From Pseudomonadota bacterium (GTDB lineage: Bacteria; Pseudomonadota; Alphaproteobacteria; Rhizobiales; Pleomorphomonadaceae), in the NCBI GenBank assembly GCA_023436885.1, contig JAEZHI010000038.1, positions 62,001 to 126,000 on the forward strand: a stretch of 64,000 nt of DNA, read 5' to 3'. Of this stretch, positions 52,293-60,293 are shown piece by piece. A model generated the notes under the pieces. The model had not been told where the DNA came from. It ran no database searches and saw nothing but the letters and a program-made list of their open reading frames with translations. Made by a program: the position numbers and the translations under genes. Each line of letters opens with the position of its first letter. The stretch's first letter is position 1.

Positions 52293-53128
52293 GCGGCCAC
52301 CTTCTGGACCTGCTCGCCGAGGCCTTCGACTGAAAGGCGCATCACGTCACCGGGCTTGAGGAATTCCGGCGGCTTGCGACCCATGCCGACGCCGGGCGGA
52401 GTACCAGTGGTGATCACATCTCCCGGATCGAGCTGTACGAAGCGCGAGACGTAGGAGACAAGCGTTCGAACGCCAAAAACCATGGTCGCCGTGTTGCCGC
52501 GCTGACGAGGCGCTCCGTTGAGATCGAGCTCCATGGCGAGTGCCTGCACGTCGGCGATCTCGTCCGGGGTGACAAGCCAAGGGCCGAGCGGGCCGAAGGT
52601 CGGCGCACTCTTACCTTTGAGCCACTGGCCGGTGCCCTCCATCTGGAAGGCGCGCTCGGAGACATCGTTGCAAAGCGCAAAGCCGGCGATGTAATCGAAT
52701 ACGTTGGCTTCTTGCACCTGCCAGGCCGTCTCGCCAATGACGATCGCGAGTTCGACTTCCCAGTCCATCTTGGTTGCGCCCGGCGGGATCAGGACATTGT
52801 CGTTCGGGCCGACGATGCAATTGGGCGCCTTGCTGAAAAGCAGCGGTTCGCTTGGCACCTTGGCGCCTGTCTCGGCCGCGTGGTCCGCGTAGTTCATGCC
52901 CACGGCAATGAAATTGCGTGTGCCGGCGACAGGCGCGCCCAAACGCGTGCCCTCGGGTACCAGAGGCAGGCTTTCCGGGGCTATGGCGGCGAGTGCCGCA
53001 AGCGAGGCCTTTGAAAGGGCTTTTCCAGAAAGATCGGCAACGTGAGCGGAAAGATCGCGGTAGCGACCGGCGGCATCGACGAGGCCGGGCTTTTCGGCGC
53101 CGACGGCACCGTGGCGGATGAGCTTCAT
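52286..53128 (-). CDS. Fumarylacetoacetate hydrolase family protein
   Basis: A 280-residue FAH-fold enzyme (ATG at 53128) that probably cleaves a C-C bond in a 2,4-diketo sugar acid or hydrolyses a related compound. Metal ligands fall in the MDWEVELAIVIGE segment (two glutamates) and a later aspartate in FALCNDVSERAFQ; GDVITTGTPPGVGMG and KPGDVMRL are family features. The closest functional group is 2-keto-3-deoxy-L-fuconate or ureidoglycolate-type hydrolases, judged from the neighbours; this is inferred. It diverges from the amidohydrolase across about 190 bp. Confidence 0.82.
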   Translation of the reverse strand: MKLIRHGAVGAEKPGLVDAAGRYRDLSAHVADLSGKALSKASLAALAAIAPESLPLVPEGTRLGAPVAGTRNFIAVGMNYADHAAETGAKVPSEPLLFSKAPNCIVGPNDNVLIPPGATKMDWEVELAIVIGETAWQVQEANVFDYIAGFALCNDVSERAFQMEGTGQWLKGKSAPTFGPLGPWLVTPDEIADVQALAMELDLNGAPRQRGNTATMVFGVRTLVSYVSRFVQLDPGDVITTGTPPGVGMGRKPPEFLKPGDVMRLSVEGLGEQVQKVAAY

Positions 53129-53316
53129 GAAGAGGAACCCTGGAAAGTTGGTAGGCTTGGTTTCTACCGCAGGATAACGATGCCGGAAAGGCGGCAAGCT
53201 GTCGCCTACGTCACATTATGTGCGCTCTTGCAACCTTCGTCGGACTCCGGACGGAGCATTTTTCCTTTACTGTCAACGCTCAGGCGTTTTTGCCATTTTT
53301 CCGATCGAGGCTACCG

Positions 53317-54174
53317 ATGAGCGTTCCGGCGCGACTGATCGATACGCATCTTCATCTCATCTATCGCCATGACCTCGCTTATGCTTGGCTTGGCAGTGAG
53401 CCGAAGCTGGCCGCACACGATTGGAGTTATGAGCTCTACGCCGCTGAGGCTCATCCCCTCGGAGTGACAGACTGCCTCCATATGGAAGTCGATGTGGCGG
53501 AGGCCGATATTGGGCGCGAGACGGAGTTCATTCACACGCTTGCCGCAGGTCCCGACCGCCGCATTCGCGCCGCCATTGCCAATGCCCGGCCGGAAACAGA
53601 AGGTTTCGCCGCCGAAGTCGAACATGCTCTCGCCCATCCCTTCGTTCGGGGATTTCGGCGTATCCTTCACGTTATGCCCGACGATCTCTCGCGGTCGCCA
53701 ACCTTCAGGAGAAATATCGGACGCCTCGCCGGTACGGGTCTCACCTTTGACATCTGCGTGCGGTCTGACCAGCTCGGAATCGCCGCCGAGCTTGCCGACG
53801 CCTGTCCCGATGTCACGTTCGTCCTCGACCATTGCGGTGGTGGCTCGGCGTCGAAGCCTGCCCTTTTCGCCGCGTGGAAGGCTTCGCTTGCGGAACTGAC
53901 GCGCCGTCCCAATATCGTTGCCAAGGTGTCGGGCGTTATCGGCACGGTCAACGACGGTTGGACCCTGGATGACCTCCGGCCGGTGATAGAGACCACCGTG
54001 GAGAGTTTTGGCTGGGATAGGGTTGTATGGGGGAGCGATTGGCCATGGTCGGCTCAACGTGCTTCTCTCACCGATTGGATCAAGGCAACGTACCGTCTGT
54101 TCGAGGCGGCAAGCGAGCCGGAGCGTGAGAAGCTTTTCCATCTGAACGCCAGCCGCATCTACAGGATCGACTGA
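53317..54174 (+). CDS. Amidohydrolase-family lactonase (COG3618-like)
   Basis: A TIM-barrel metallohydrolase of 285 residues. The ATG at 53317 begins MSVPARLIDTHLHLI; HxH lies at the end of strand 1, DHCGGG near residue 170 and the strand-8 aspartate in VWGSDWPWS near 235. COG3618 members hydrolyse sugar lactones such as L-fucono-1,5-lactone or L-rhamnono-1,4-lactone. With the FAH enzyme and the ABC importer it supports an oxidative sugar pathway. Confidence 0.82.
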   Translation: MSVPARLIDTHLHLIYRHDLAYAWLGSEPKLAAHDWSYELYAAEAHPLGVTDCLHMEVDVAEADIGRETEFIHTLAAGPDRRIRAAIANARPETEGFAAEVEHALAHPFVRGFRRILHVMPDDLSRSPTFRRNIGRLAGTGLTFDICVRSDQLGIAAELADACPDVTFVLDHCGGGSASKPALFAAWKASLAELTRRPNIVAKVSGVIGTVNDGWTLDDLRPVIETTVESFGWDRVVWGSDWPWSAQRASLTDWIKATYRLFEAASEPEREKLFHLNASRIYRID

Positions 54175-54217
54175 CGAGTTGGGTCTATCGGTCGCAGTTG
54201 TCGACAGGAGGGGCGCC

Positions 54218-54580
54218 ATGGATGACGATGCACTATTCCTCGGCTTCGATCTGACGACCATCGAACCGGAGGACGGTGGACCGGACCCCGATCGGATCAT
54301 CAAGGGGAACCCGAGGAGCCGGACCTGGCTTGTCGAAGAGCGCGACGCTGAAAAGCTATATTCAGGCGTCTGGGAGGCGACCCCCGGTGCTTGGCGCGTC
54401 GTCTACGATGAGTGGGAATTCTGCTCCATCGTCTCGGGTATTTCCATTATTCACGAGGATGGCAAGGAGGCCCCCCGCGTCCTGAGGACCGGAGACAGCT
54501 TCATCTTGCGGCCCGGGTTCTCGGGCATTTGGGAAGTGGTTGAAACCACGCGCAAGTTATTCGTGGTGCGCATGCCCTAG
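54218..54580 (+). CDS. Cupin domain protein (DUF861/EutQ-like)
   Basis: A 120-residue single-barrel cupin. The chosen ATG at 54218 has GGAGG in front. The two cupin motifs are WRVVYDEWEFCSIVSGISIIHEDG and DSFILRPGFSGIWEVVETTRK; the classic metal-binding HxH and E pattern is not complete. Function is unknown; it lies 43 bp after the amidohydrolase gene on the same strand and is likely part of the same operon. Confidence 0.75.
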   Translation: MDDDALFLGFDLTTIEPEDGGPDPDRIIKGNPRSRTWLVEERDAEKLYSGVWEATPGAWRVVYDEWEFCSIVSGISIIHEDGKEAPRVLRTGDSFILRPGFSGIWEVVETTRKLFVVRMP

Positions 54581-54679
54581 GATATCCCGGCAAAGTGGCT
54601 TCGAGATTTTCGGATGTAGGACTTATCGGACAATTTCTGCCCGGCGTTGATAGCTCGCTAGACATCGGAAAATAGACAA

Positions 54680-54710
54680 CGGGCGGCCACAGGGTATCTG
54701 TCGCCGCCCG
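54680..54710 (-). terminator. Terminator of the cold-shock gene
   Basis: An inverted repeat with arms CGGGCGGC and GCCGCCCG, extended inside by ACAG/CTGT, lies 31 bp beyond the cold-shock gene stop. TTGTCTATTTT follows on the minus strand; the U-run is interrupted. Confidence 0.6.
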
Positions 54711-54741
54711 AAAAACGCGGATCTCAGCCGTATGACTTCAA

Positions 54742-55488
54742 TCAGTCAAGGAGGCTGATCTCGACCGCCTCACGCCCCTTCGGGGTTTCAACGATCTTCA
54801 TGGCAACGCGCTGGCCATCGGTCAGCGGTCCCATTCCAGCCGACTGAAGAACGGAAATGTGGACGAACACGTCCTTGCCGCCATCTTCACCAGCAACGAA
54901 ACCGAAGCCCTTCTCGGGGTTGAACCACTTGACGGTACCGTCGAGAGGCGTCGCCTGGGAGGTATCGACCGACCGGCGCGGCGGGCGCGGAGCACCGAAA
55001 CCACCACCGCCGAAGCCACCGCGATCACCACCGCCAAAGCCGCCACGGTCACCGCCGAAGCCACCCGGACGCGGGCCACGATCACCGAAGCCACCCGGAC
55101 GCGGGCCGCGCGGGGCCTGCGGAGTCGCCGTCGATTCGTCGACCTCGACCACCTTCACGACCTGCTTGCCCTTGGCGCCCTGAGCCACCTGGACCTTCAG
55201 CGTCGCACCCGGCGGCACGCTGTCACGACCTACAGCCTGCAGCTGACCAATGTGCAAGAAGGCATCGCCCGAGCCATCGGTGAGCGCGGTAAAGCCGAAG
55301 CCCTTCTCTGGGTTGAACCAGGATACCGTCGCCTCGACCACCGGTCCTGCCGGAGGGGCGCTGTCGTACGGCGAGGGGCCGCCGAAACTACGCGCCGGCC
55401 GTTCGGGACGAACGTCGAACGACGGCATCATGTCGTCATCAAATCCGCCACGCCGCCGCGGCGGGCGGAAATCCTTACCCTTACCCAT
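54742..55488 (-). CDS. Double cold-shock-domain protein with Gly/Arg-rich linker
   Basis: An RNA/ssDNA-binding protein of 248 residues (ATG at 55488). The first cold-shock domain is at about 50-117 (SWFNPEKGFGF with RNP1 at 62-67, RNP2 DAFLHI at 75-80), the second at about 181-248 (KWFNPEKGFGF, RNP1 at 193-198; DVFVHI at 206-211). Between them (about 126-172) runs a Gly/Arg/Phe-rich stretch of repeated GGFGG/DRGGFGG units. The first 48 residues are basic and disordered. Alphaproteobacterial CspD-like proteins often pair two domains; an RG-rich linker this long is less common. It has a 519-bp intergenic region upstream. Confidence 0.9.
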   Translation of the reverse strand: MGKGKDFRPPRRRGGFDDDMMPSFDVRPERPARSFGGPSPYDSAPPAGPVVEATVSWFNPEKGFGFTALTDGSGDAFLHIGQLQAVGRDSVPPGATLKVQVAQGAKGKQVVKVVEVDESTATPQAPRGPRPGGFGDRGPRPGGFGGDRGGFGGGDRGGFGGGGFGAPRPPRRSVDTSQATPLDGTVKWFNPEKGFGFVAGEDGGKDVFVHISVLQSAGMGPLTDGQRVAMKIVETPKGREAVEISLLD

Positions 55489-56007
55489 TCTGTCTTCTCG
55501 TCTCCGCCAAAATATAGCTCCAGACCGATGCCCGCGGAGAGTTGCATCGAGCCAGTTTGTTTCTAGAGAGCTATTCCACCGCCGAATTCGTCTTTTACCC
55601 GGCACATCGCACCACCGCCTACGCAATAGCACGCCAGACCGCCCGCACTTCAGAACCGCTCCACTCCTAGTCTTATCACAGATGTTAGCGTTTTTGCTGC
55701 TTGAAAATCGCGCCGATGGTGCTCAGCAGGTCACTTTTTGCGTTTTTTTACGTGCTTGACGCACCCTGTGCGCCGACCAAAGGCGAAGATAAAGCCGAGT
55801 CGTTCATGACAACGTTGAACAGTGAACCGACGCCACCTGTCGAGTTTGCCGGCAACTGATCGAATCGTTCCGTATACCCCTTGGTCCAGCAGGCAAGATC
55901 TCCTGGTTTCCAACCCGCTTTAAAAAAGTCCTCGTGAGCTCTTGAAGGCGAGTTGCACCGGGGCCACTTCGTTATCGTTGTTCGGAACGCTCCGAAAGGG
56001 AAGAAAA
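55489..56007. other. 519-bp gap between cold-shock and DUF2852 genes
   Basis: This is the upstream region of both divergent genes. On the minus strand it is the presumed long leader of the cold-shock gene, consistent with RNA-structure control, though I cannot identify a specific element. Open frames inside it lack ribosome-binding sites or homology that I recognise. Confidence 0.6.
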
Positions 56008-56415
56008 ATGAGAAGCTGCGTGATGAGGCCCGGCTTTCATCCGCTATCCATTGCGGCAATGATCGTCGGTTTCGTGATTTTCTGGCCAGTCGGCTTGGCA
56101 GTACTTGCCTATATACTTTGGGGGGATCGCATGCGCGCCCGCTGGAATGACCTTCGTCCCGACCTCGAGCGTGCTGCCCGCCGGGCTGGCTTCGAGCGCG
56201 GTGGTTTCAACCACTACCGTAGCGGGACCACTGGAAATACGGCTTTCGATGCTTACCGCGAAGCCGAATTGAAGCGTCTTGAAGAAGAGCGTGCCGCCTT
56301 GGACAAGATGCGCGACGAGTTCGACGAGTTTCTTGCCAATCTGCGTCGGGCTAAGGATCAGGAGGAGTTTGATCGCTTCAAGGCGAGCCGTAATCCTGCG
56401 ACCTCAGGAACCTGA
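56008..56415 (+). CDS. DUF2852 membrane protein
   Basis: A 135-residue protein with one or two N-terminal membrane helices (about 14-39, AAMIVGFVIFWPVGLAVLAYILWGD) and a long charged coiled-coil-like tail (about 75-130, AELKRLEEERAALDKMRDEFDEFLANL). The start ATG at 56008 is preceded by GGGAAG. The DUF2852 family is mostly alphaproteobacterial; the function is unknown. A terminator follows it. Confidence 0.8.
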   Translation: MRSCVMRPGFHPLSIAAMIVGFVIFWPVGLAVLAYILWGDRMRARWNDLRPDLERAARRAGFERGGFNHYRSGTTGNTAFDAYREAELKRLEEERAALDKMRDEFDEFLANLRRAKDQEEFDRFKASRNPATSGT

Positions 56416-56445
56416 TCGGGCCCTCCACGACCGACAGGTAGATCG

Positions 56446-56479
56446 GCCCCCGCCCCTCAGTTGGACGCGGGGGCTTTTT
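56446..56479 (+). terminator. Rho-independent terminator after the DUF2852 gene
   Basis: The stem GCCCCCGC/GCGGGGGC (56446-56453 and 56467-56474) with a 13-nt loop is followed at once by TTTTT. It ends transcription 30 bp past the DUF2852 stop. Confidence 0.85.
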
Positions 56480-56509
56480 CGTGGCCACAGTCGCCTTTAG
56501 ATTCTCGTG

Positions 56510-57259
56510 ATGCCGATTCGTCTGCCGTTCCTGCAAACTCCCGAGAAGAAGCGATCAGCCCCGGCGAGCTTTCCGGTGCTTGCCGGCGGCCGCGTGGTGG
56601 ATGTCGTGGTTCGGCGAAACGCCCGGGCTCGGCGCTACACCTTGCGGCTGGATCGACGGGGTGATGGCGCTGTCGTCACCATTCCGCGCCGCGGATCGCT
56701 CGCCGAAGCCAAGGCTTTCGTGGCCCGCCACGCTGAATGGATCGCCGAACGGCTTGCCGCACGGCCGGAGATGCCGGAGGTCCCTGTTGCCGTTCCCATC
56801 CGTGGCGTTGTCCATCAAGTACTCAGCACCGGTTCACTGCGAGGCCGTATTCGCTTAGTGACGCTCGATGGCAGTCCCGCCCTCGAGGTTCCCGGCGAGG
56901 CGCCGCATGTCCGACGCCGTCTGATGGACCATCTCAGGAAGGAAGCGAGAGCCGACCTGACCGCAGCCGTGGCGCGGCATGCCGAAACGCTCGGCGTGCG
57001 CCCTAAGGCGATCCGCCTCAAAGACACGACATCTCGCTGGGGGTCGGCGTCGGCACGTGGGGTACTTGCATTCTCCTGGCGGCTCGTCATGGCGCCGCCT
57101 TTTGTGCTCGACTACGTCGCGGCGCATGAAGTGGCTCATCTCAGGGAGATGAACCATTCGGATCGCTTTTGGGCGATTTGCGAGAGGCTCTGTCCGGCAA
57201 CGGAAGCCGCCAAAGCGTGGCTGAATAAGAATGGTGCCGGACTTCACCGGTTGCCCTGA
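56510..57259 (+). CDS. YgjP-type M48 metallohydrolase domain protein
   Basis: A zincin-like protein of 249 residues from the DUF45/WLM family. The zinc motif HEVAH (HExxH) is near residue 203 and a conserved C-terminal helix (SDRFWAICERLCPATEAAKAWL) supplies the third ligand region. A beta-rich N-terminal half (about 25-95) and the signature RLKDTTSRWGSAS near 165 are typical. Substrate unknown; possibly a protease. The start is the ATG at 56510 or a GTG one codon earlier. Confidence 0.88.
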   Translation: MPIRLPFLQTPEKKRSAPASFPVLAGGRVVDVVVRRNARARRYTLRLDRRGDGAVVTIPRRGSLAEAKAFVARHAEWIAERLAARPEMPEVPVAVPIRGVVHQVLSTGSLRGRIRLVTLDGSPALEVPGEAPHVRRRLMDHLRKEARADLTAAVARHAETLGVRPKAIRLKDTTSRWGSASARGVLAFSWRLVMAPPFVLDYVAAHEVAHLREMNHSDRFWAICERLCPATEAAKAWLNKNGAGLHRLP

Positions 57260-57269
57260 GCCAGTCAGC

Positions 57270-59498
57270 TCAATTCCCAAACAGGCGCTGCAGCAGCCCC
57301 TTTTCCTGGGGACTCGGCTGGGTGACCGGCACGTTGAGCGGTGGCACGGGCTGAGCGCTCGGCATCTGCGGTCCTTGTACCGGCAATCCATCCGTTTGCG
57401 CGAAGGTGACGCCGACGTTTGTCGGCGCGGGTACCAGCTCGACACCAGGCAAGGGGCGAACTGGCAGTTTGCGTGTCGCTTCCGTCATGAAGCGGTTCCA
57501 GAGCAGCGCGGTGAGCGCGCCGCCAGTTGCCTTTTTCGTCGGCGAGTTATCGTCGTTGCCGAGCCAGACGCCAGCCGTTAGTCCGTTGGTGTAGCCGATG
57601 AACCAGGCATCGCGGAAATCCTGGCTTGTGCCGGTCTTGCCCGCCACCGGCCGATCGGGAAGTAGCGCCTTCTGACCGGTGCCATCGGTAACGACGGTCG
57701 ACAGCATCCGGTTCATGGTTCCGACGGCCACATCCGAAATCACCCGCCCCGGTCCATCACCCTGTCGATGGAACAGGACCTTGCCATCCTTGGTGCGAAT
57801 GTCTTCGACCAGATAGGGAATGATGCCCCAACCGCCATTGGCAAACGGCACATAGGCGGCGGTGATCTCAAGCGGCGTCACTTCGCCGGTACCAAGGGCA
57901 ATCGACGGATTGTCATGCAATTGGCTGACGATGCCGACGCGGCGCGCGGTCAGCACCACGTTTTCCGGTCCGAGGGTGGCGGTCAGGCGAGCCGCTACCG
58001 TATTGAGCGAATGAGCCAGTGCCGTCGTCAAGGTCACCGGTCCCATGTACTCGTTTTCATAGTTCTTCGGCGACCAGCCATTGATCGTGACCGGTTCGTC
58101 GACCACGATCGAGTCCGGCGTGAAACCATGTTCGATGGCCGTGAGATAGACGAAGGGCTTGAAGGCCGAGCCCGGCTGGCGTCGCGCCTCGATAGCGCGA
58201 TCGAACTGGCTTGTTGCGTAATCCTTGCCACCCACCAGCGCCTTGACGGCACCGTCATTGTCGATTGCAACCAGTGCACCCTGGCTCGCCTTGTATTTGA
58301 CGCCTTCCTTGTCGAGCGTCGTGCGAACGGCGTTTTCCGCCGCCGCCTGCATGCCGGCATCAATGGTGGTGGTCACCACGATGTCGCTGCGATAGCGAGC
58401 AACATACCCCGGCAAGAGATCCATCACCCAGTCAGCGACGTAGTTTGCCGCCGTACCGCTCCTGGTCGGTGAAGAGGGCGCGCCGATGGCGGTGGCCCGA
58501 GCCGCCTGATCGCGGCTGACATAACCTTCGTCGACCATGGCGGCGAGTACGACCTTGGCACGGGCAGCGGCCAGATCGGGCGAATTGGTCGGCGCGTAGC
58601 GCGACGGCGCCTTGAGGAGGCCCGCAATGGTGGCTGCCTCAGCAAGGTTGACGTCGCGGGCCGACTTTCCGAAATAGCGCCACGATGCCGCATCGACGCC
58701 GTAAGCCCCTGCGCCGAGGTAGACCCTGTTGAGATACATCTCCAGAATCTGTCTTTTGGAGAAGCGCCATTCTAGCCAGAGGGCGAGAACCGCCTCCTGA
58801 AGCTTGCGCTCGAGCGTGCGGTCGGGTTGCAGGAACAGGTTCTTGGCGAGCTGCTGTGTCAGCGTTGAGCCGCCCTGCACGACCGTATGGGCAAAGAGGT
58901 TGGTGACCAAGGCGCGGGTGAGGCCGATCGGGTCAACACCGAAATGGTGGTAGAAGCGACGATCCTCGATGGCCACGACCGCTTGAGGCAGGAAGGGCGA
59001 CATGTCGGACAGCTTCACTTCCTCGCCGCCGGTATCACCTCGATTGGCGATGATTGTCCCGGAGGCATCGACGATTTCTACGTTGGGTGGCCTGGGCGGT
59101 ACCTTCCAGTCGTCGATCTGCGGCATGGTCGCGACCGTGTAGCCAATGACGCCGGCCACGCCGATCAGCCCCCAGATGCAAAAGACGACGCCCCAGTAGA
59201 TGAGGCGGCCGAAGAGCCCCATGCTCGGTCGCTTGGAGCGCCTCGTCTGGCGCTTGCTGGATTTGCGACGGCGGGGCCGTCTGTCGACCACCACCTCTTC
59301 TTCGTCCTCGTAACCGTCGTCCTCGAAGCGCGGCTCTGCCCGCTCGGATCGCGCCGAGCGACCACTGCGCGAGTTCGGCAGGCTTCTGGGCGGTGTGAAA
59401 CGGTCATCATCGCGGGCAGAGAAATCGCCATCGTGCGACGGAGCCTCGAATGTCGGCTCGGCCCTCTCACGTCTGGTGTCCCGTTTGTTACCCCGCAT
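57270..59498 (-). CDS. Class A penicillin-binding protein (PBP1A family)
   Basis: A bifunctional peptidoglycan glycosyltransferase and transpeptidase of 742 residues (ATG at 59498; the open frame reaches 59555). A long acidic/basic cytoplasmic tail (about 1-90) precedes one membrane helix (about 95-120). Glycosyltransferase motifs: EDRRFYHHFGVDP and GGSTLTQQLAKN. Transpeptidase motifs: serine SAFK in RRQPGSAFKPF, SLN in AHSLNTVAARL and KTGTS. The tail ends in a proline-rich segment. A CtrA-type site lies 73-87 bp upstream, suggesting cell-cycle control. Confidence 0.93.
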   Translation of the reverse strand: MRGNKRDTRRERAEPTFEAPSHDGDFSARDDDRFTPPRSLPNSRSGRSARSERAEPRFEDDGYEDEEEVVVDRRPRRRKSSKRQTRRSKRPSMGLFGRLIYWGVVFCIWGLIGVAGVIGYTVATMPQIDDWKVPPRPPNVEIVDASGTIIANRGDTGGEEVKLSDMSPFLPQAVVAIEDRRFYHHFGVDPIGLTRALVTNLFAHTVVQGGSTLTQQLAKNLFLQPDRTLERKLQEAVLALWLEWRFSKRQILEMYLNRVYLGAGAYGVDAASWRYFGKSARDVNLAEAATIAGLLKAPSRYAPTNSPDLAAARAKVVLAAMVDEGYVSRDQAARATAIGAPSSPTRSGTAANYVADWVMDLLPGYVARYRSDIVVTTTIDAGMQAAAENAVRTTLDKEGVKYKASQGALVAIDNDGAVKALVGGKDYATSQFDRAIEARRQPGSAFKPFVYLTAIEHGFTPDSIVVDEPVTINGWSPKNYENEYMGPVTLTTALAHSLNTVAARLTATLGPENVVLTARRVGIVSQLHDNPSIALGTGEVTPLEITAAYVPFANGGWGIIPYLVEDIRTKDGKVLFHRQGDGPGRVISDVAVGTMNRMLSTVVTDGTGQKALLPDRPVAGKTGTSQDFRDAWFIGYTNGLTAGVWLGNDDNSPTKKATGGALTALLWNRFMTEATRKLPVRPLPGVELVPAPTNVGVTFAQTDGLPVQGPQMPSAQPVPPLNVPVTQPSPQEKGLLQRLFGN

Positions 59499-59570
59499 CG
59501 TCCCGCTTTCAATCCTAGGATCGGGCCCACGCGGCCCGCAGAGCATCCGATTCACCCTAAATGAGGCGGT

Positions 59571-59585
59571 TTAAGGGGGCGTTAA
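59571..59585. promoter_or_regulatory. CtrA-type binding site upstream of the PBP gene
   Basis: TTAAGGGGGCGTTAA is an exact TTAA-N7-TTAA match with a G-rich spacer, centred about 80 bp upstream of the PBP ATG. CtrA controls several cell-envelope and division genes in Caulobacter and rhizobia. Confidence 0.55.
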
Positions 59586-59645
59586 GGATGATGCCAGATC
59601 CGGCTCGGTTGACTTTGTCTCGCAACAAGCTGCAAATGGCCCCGC

Positions 59646-59835
59646 GTGACGGTCCTTCCTTTCGGGGGAAGGCGAAAGAGGGAACGCGGAATCGGGAGAC
59701 ATTCCGAAAGCCGTGGCTGCCCCCGCAACTGTGAGCGGCGAGCCGAATGCTCAGCGTGCCACTGGTCGGAAGACCGGGAAGGCCGCATTCGGCGATGACC
59801 CGCGAGCCAGGAGACCTGCCGCCGCGCATGAACGT
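59646..59835 (+). ncRNA. Cobalamin (AdoCbl) riboswitch
   Basis: The cobalamin aptamer is clear: the B12 box AGCCAGGAGACCTGCC at 59805-59820 is nearly the textbook sequence, and GCCACTGG with ACCGGGAAGGC precedes it. It sits in the 5' region of the plus-strand DUF1636-cobW-cobN genes and should reduce their expression when cobalamin is plentiful. Both ends are approximate. Confidence 0.93.
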
Positions 59836-59868
59836 CGGGACCGCCGGTGGGGCGGGAAAGGACTGATC

Positions 59869-59931
59869 ATGACGCTTGCCTCGGCGGCTCCCAGTCGCCG
59901 CATATCTGTATTTCAGGGGTGCCGGCCATGA
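59869..59931 (+). CDS. Possible 20-residue leader peptide after the riboswitch
   Basis: An ATG with an excellent GGGAAAGGA upstream opens a 20-codon frame (MTLASAAPSRRISVFQGCRP) whose stop overlaps the DUF1636 start as ATGA. The frame could couple translation of DUF1636 to the riboswitch, or may simply be chance. No homologue is recognised. Confidence 0.4.
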   Translation: MTLASAAPSRRISVFQGCRP

Positions 59932-60293
59932 CGGCGCATCCTGCCACCCTGCATGTCTGTCTGAACTGTCGCGCGGCGGGAGATGACGACGACCATCGCG
60001 CCGGTGCCCGTCTCCACGCCGCGCTCACCGAGCATCTGGACGGACGAAGCGATATTCGTCTTTCCGGGGTCGACTGTCTTTCGGTTTGCAAGCGCCCAGT
60101 CACCGTCGCCTTTGTCGCAACCGGCAAATGGACCTATGTCGCTGCCGACGCTGCCGACCCCGACGAAGTCGTAGCCGCCGCGGAATGCTACGCCGCCAGC
60201 GAGGACGGTCGCGTCCCCTGGCGCGAGCGACCGCAGCTTTTGAAATCGGGCCTCGTCGCCCGCATCCCGCCACAGCTGGAGCCCAGCCGATGA
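59928..60293 (+). CDS. DUF1636 metal-binding protein, ferredoxin-like
   Basis: A 121-residue protein with a thioredoxin-like ferredoxin pattern: cysteines at about 11 and 14 (CLNC) and a second pair in GVDCLSVCKRP near 50. It may carry a [2Fe-2S] cluster or bind metal. DUF1636 genes lie beside cobW and cobN in alphaproteobacterial B12 regulons; the role is unproved. It overlaps the cobW start as ATGA. Confidence 0.82.
   Translation: MTAHPATLHVCLNCRAAGDDDDHRAGARLHAALTEHLDGRSDIRLSGVDCLSVCKRPVTVAFVATGKWTYVAADAADPDEVVAAAECYAASEDGRVPWRERPQLLKSGLVARIPPQLEPSR

Larger units (their letters stand above)
59499..59927. other. Divergent regulatory region: CtrA site and B12 riboswitch
   Basis: This 429-bp gap between the PBP gene and the DUF1636 gene holds the CtrA-type site on the PBP side and a cobalamin riboswitch on the plus strand. 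A 20-codon open frame lies between the riboswitch and the DUF1636 gene. Confidence 0.7.

Noticed and set aside
55748..56059. 103-codon minus-strand frame between the cold-shock and DUF2852 genes
   Set aside because: It runs across the start of the DUF2852 gene and has no ribosome-binding site or recognisable domain.
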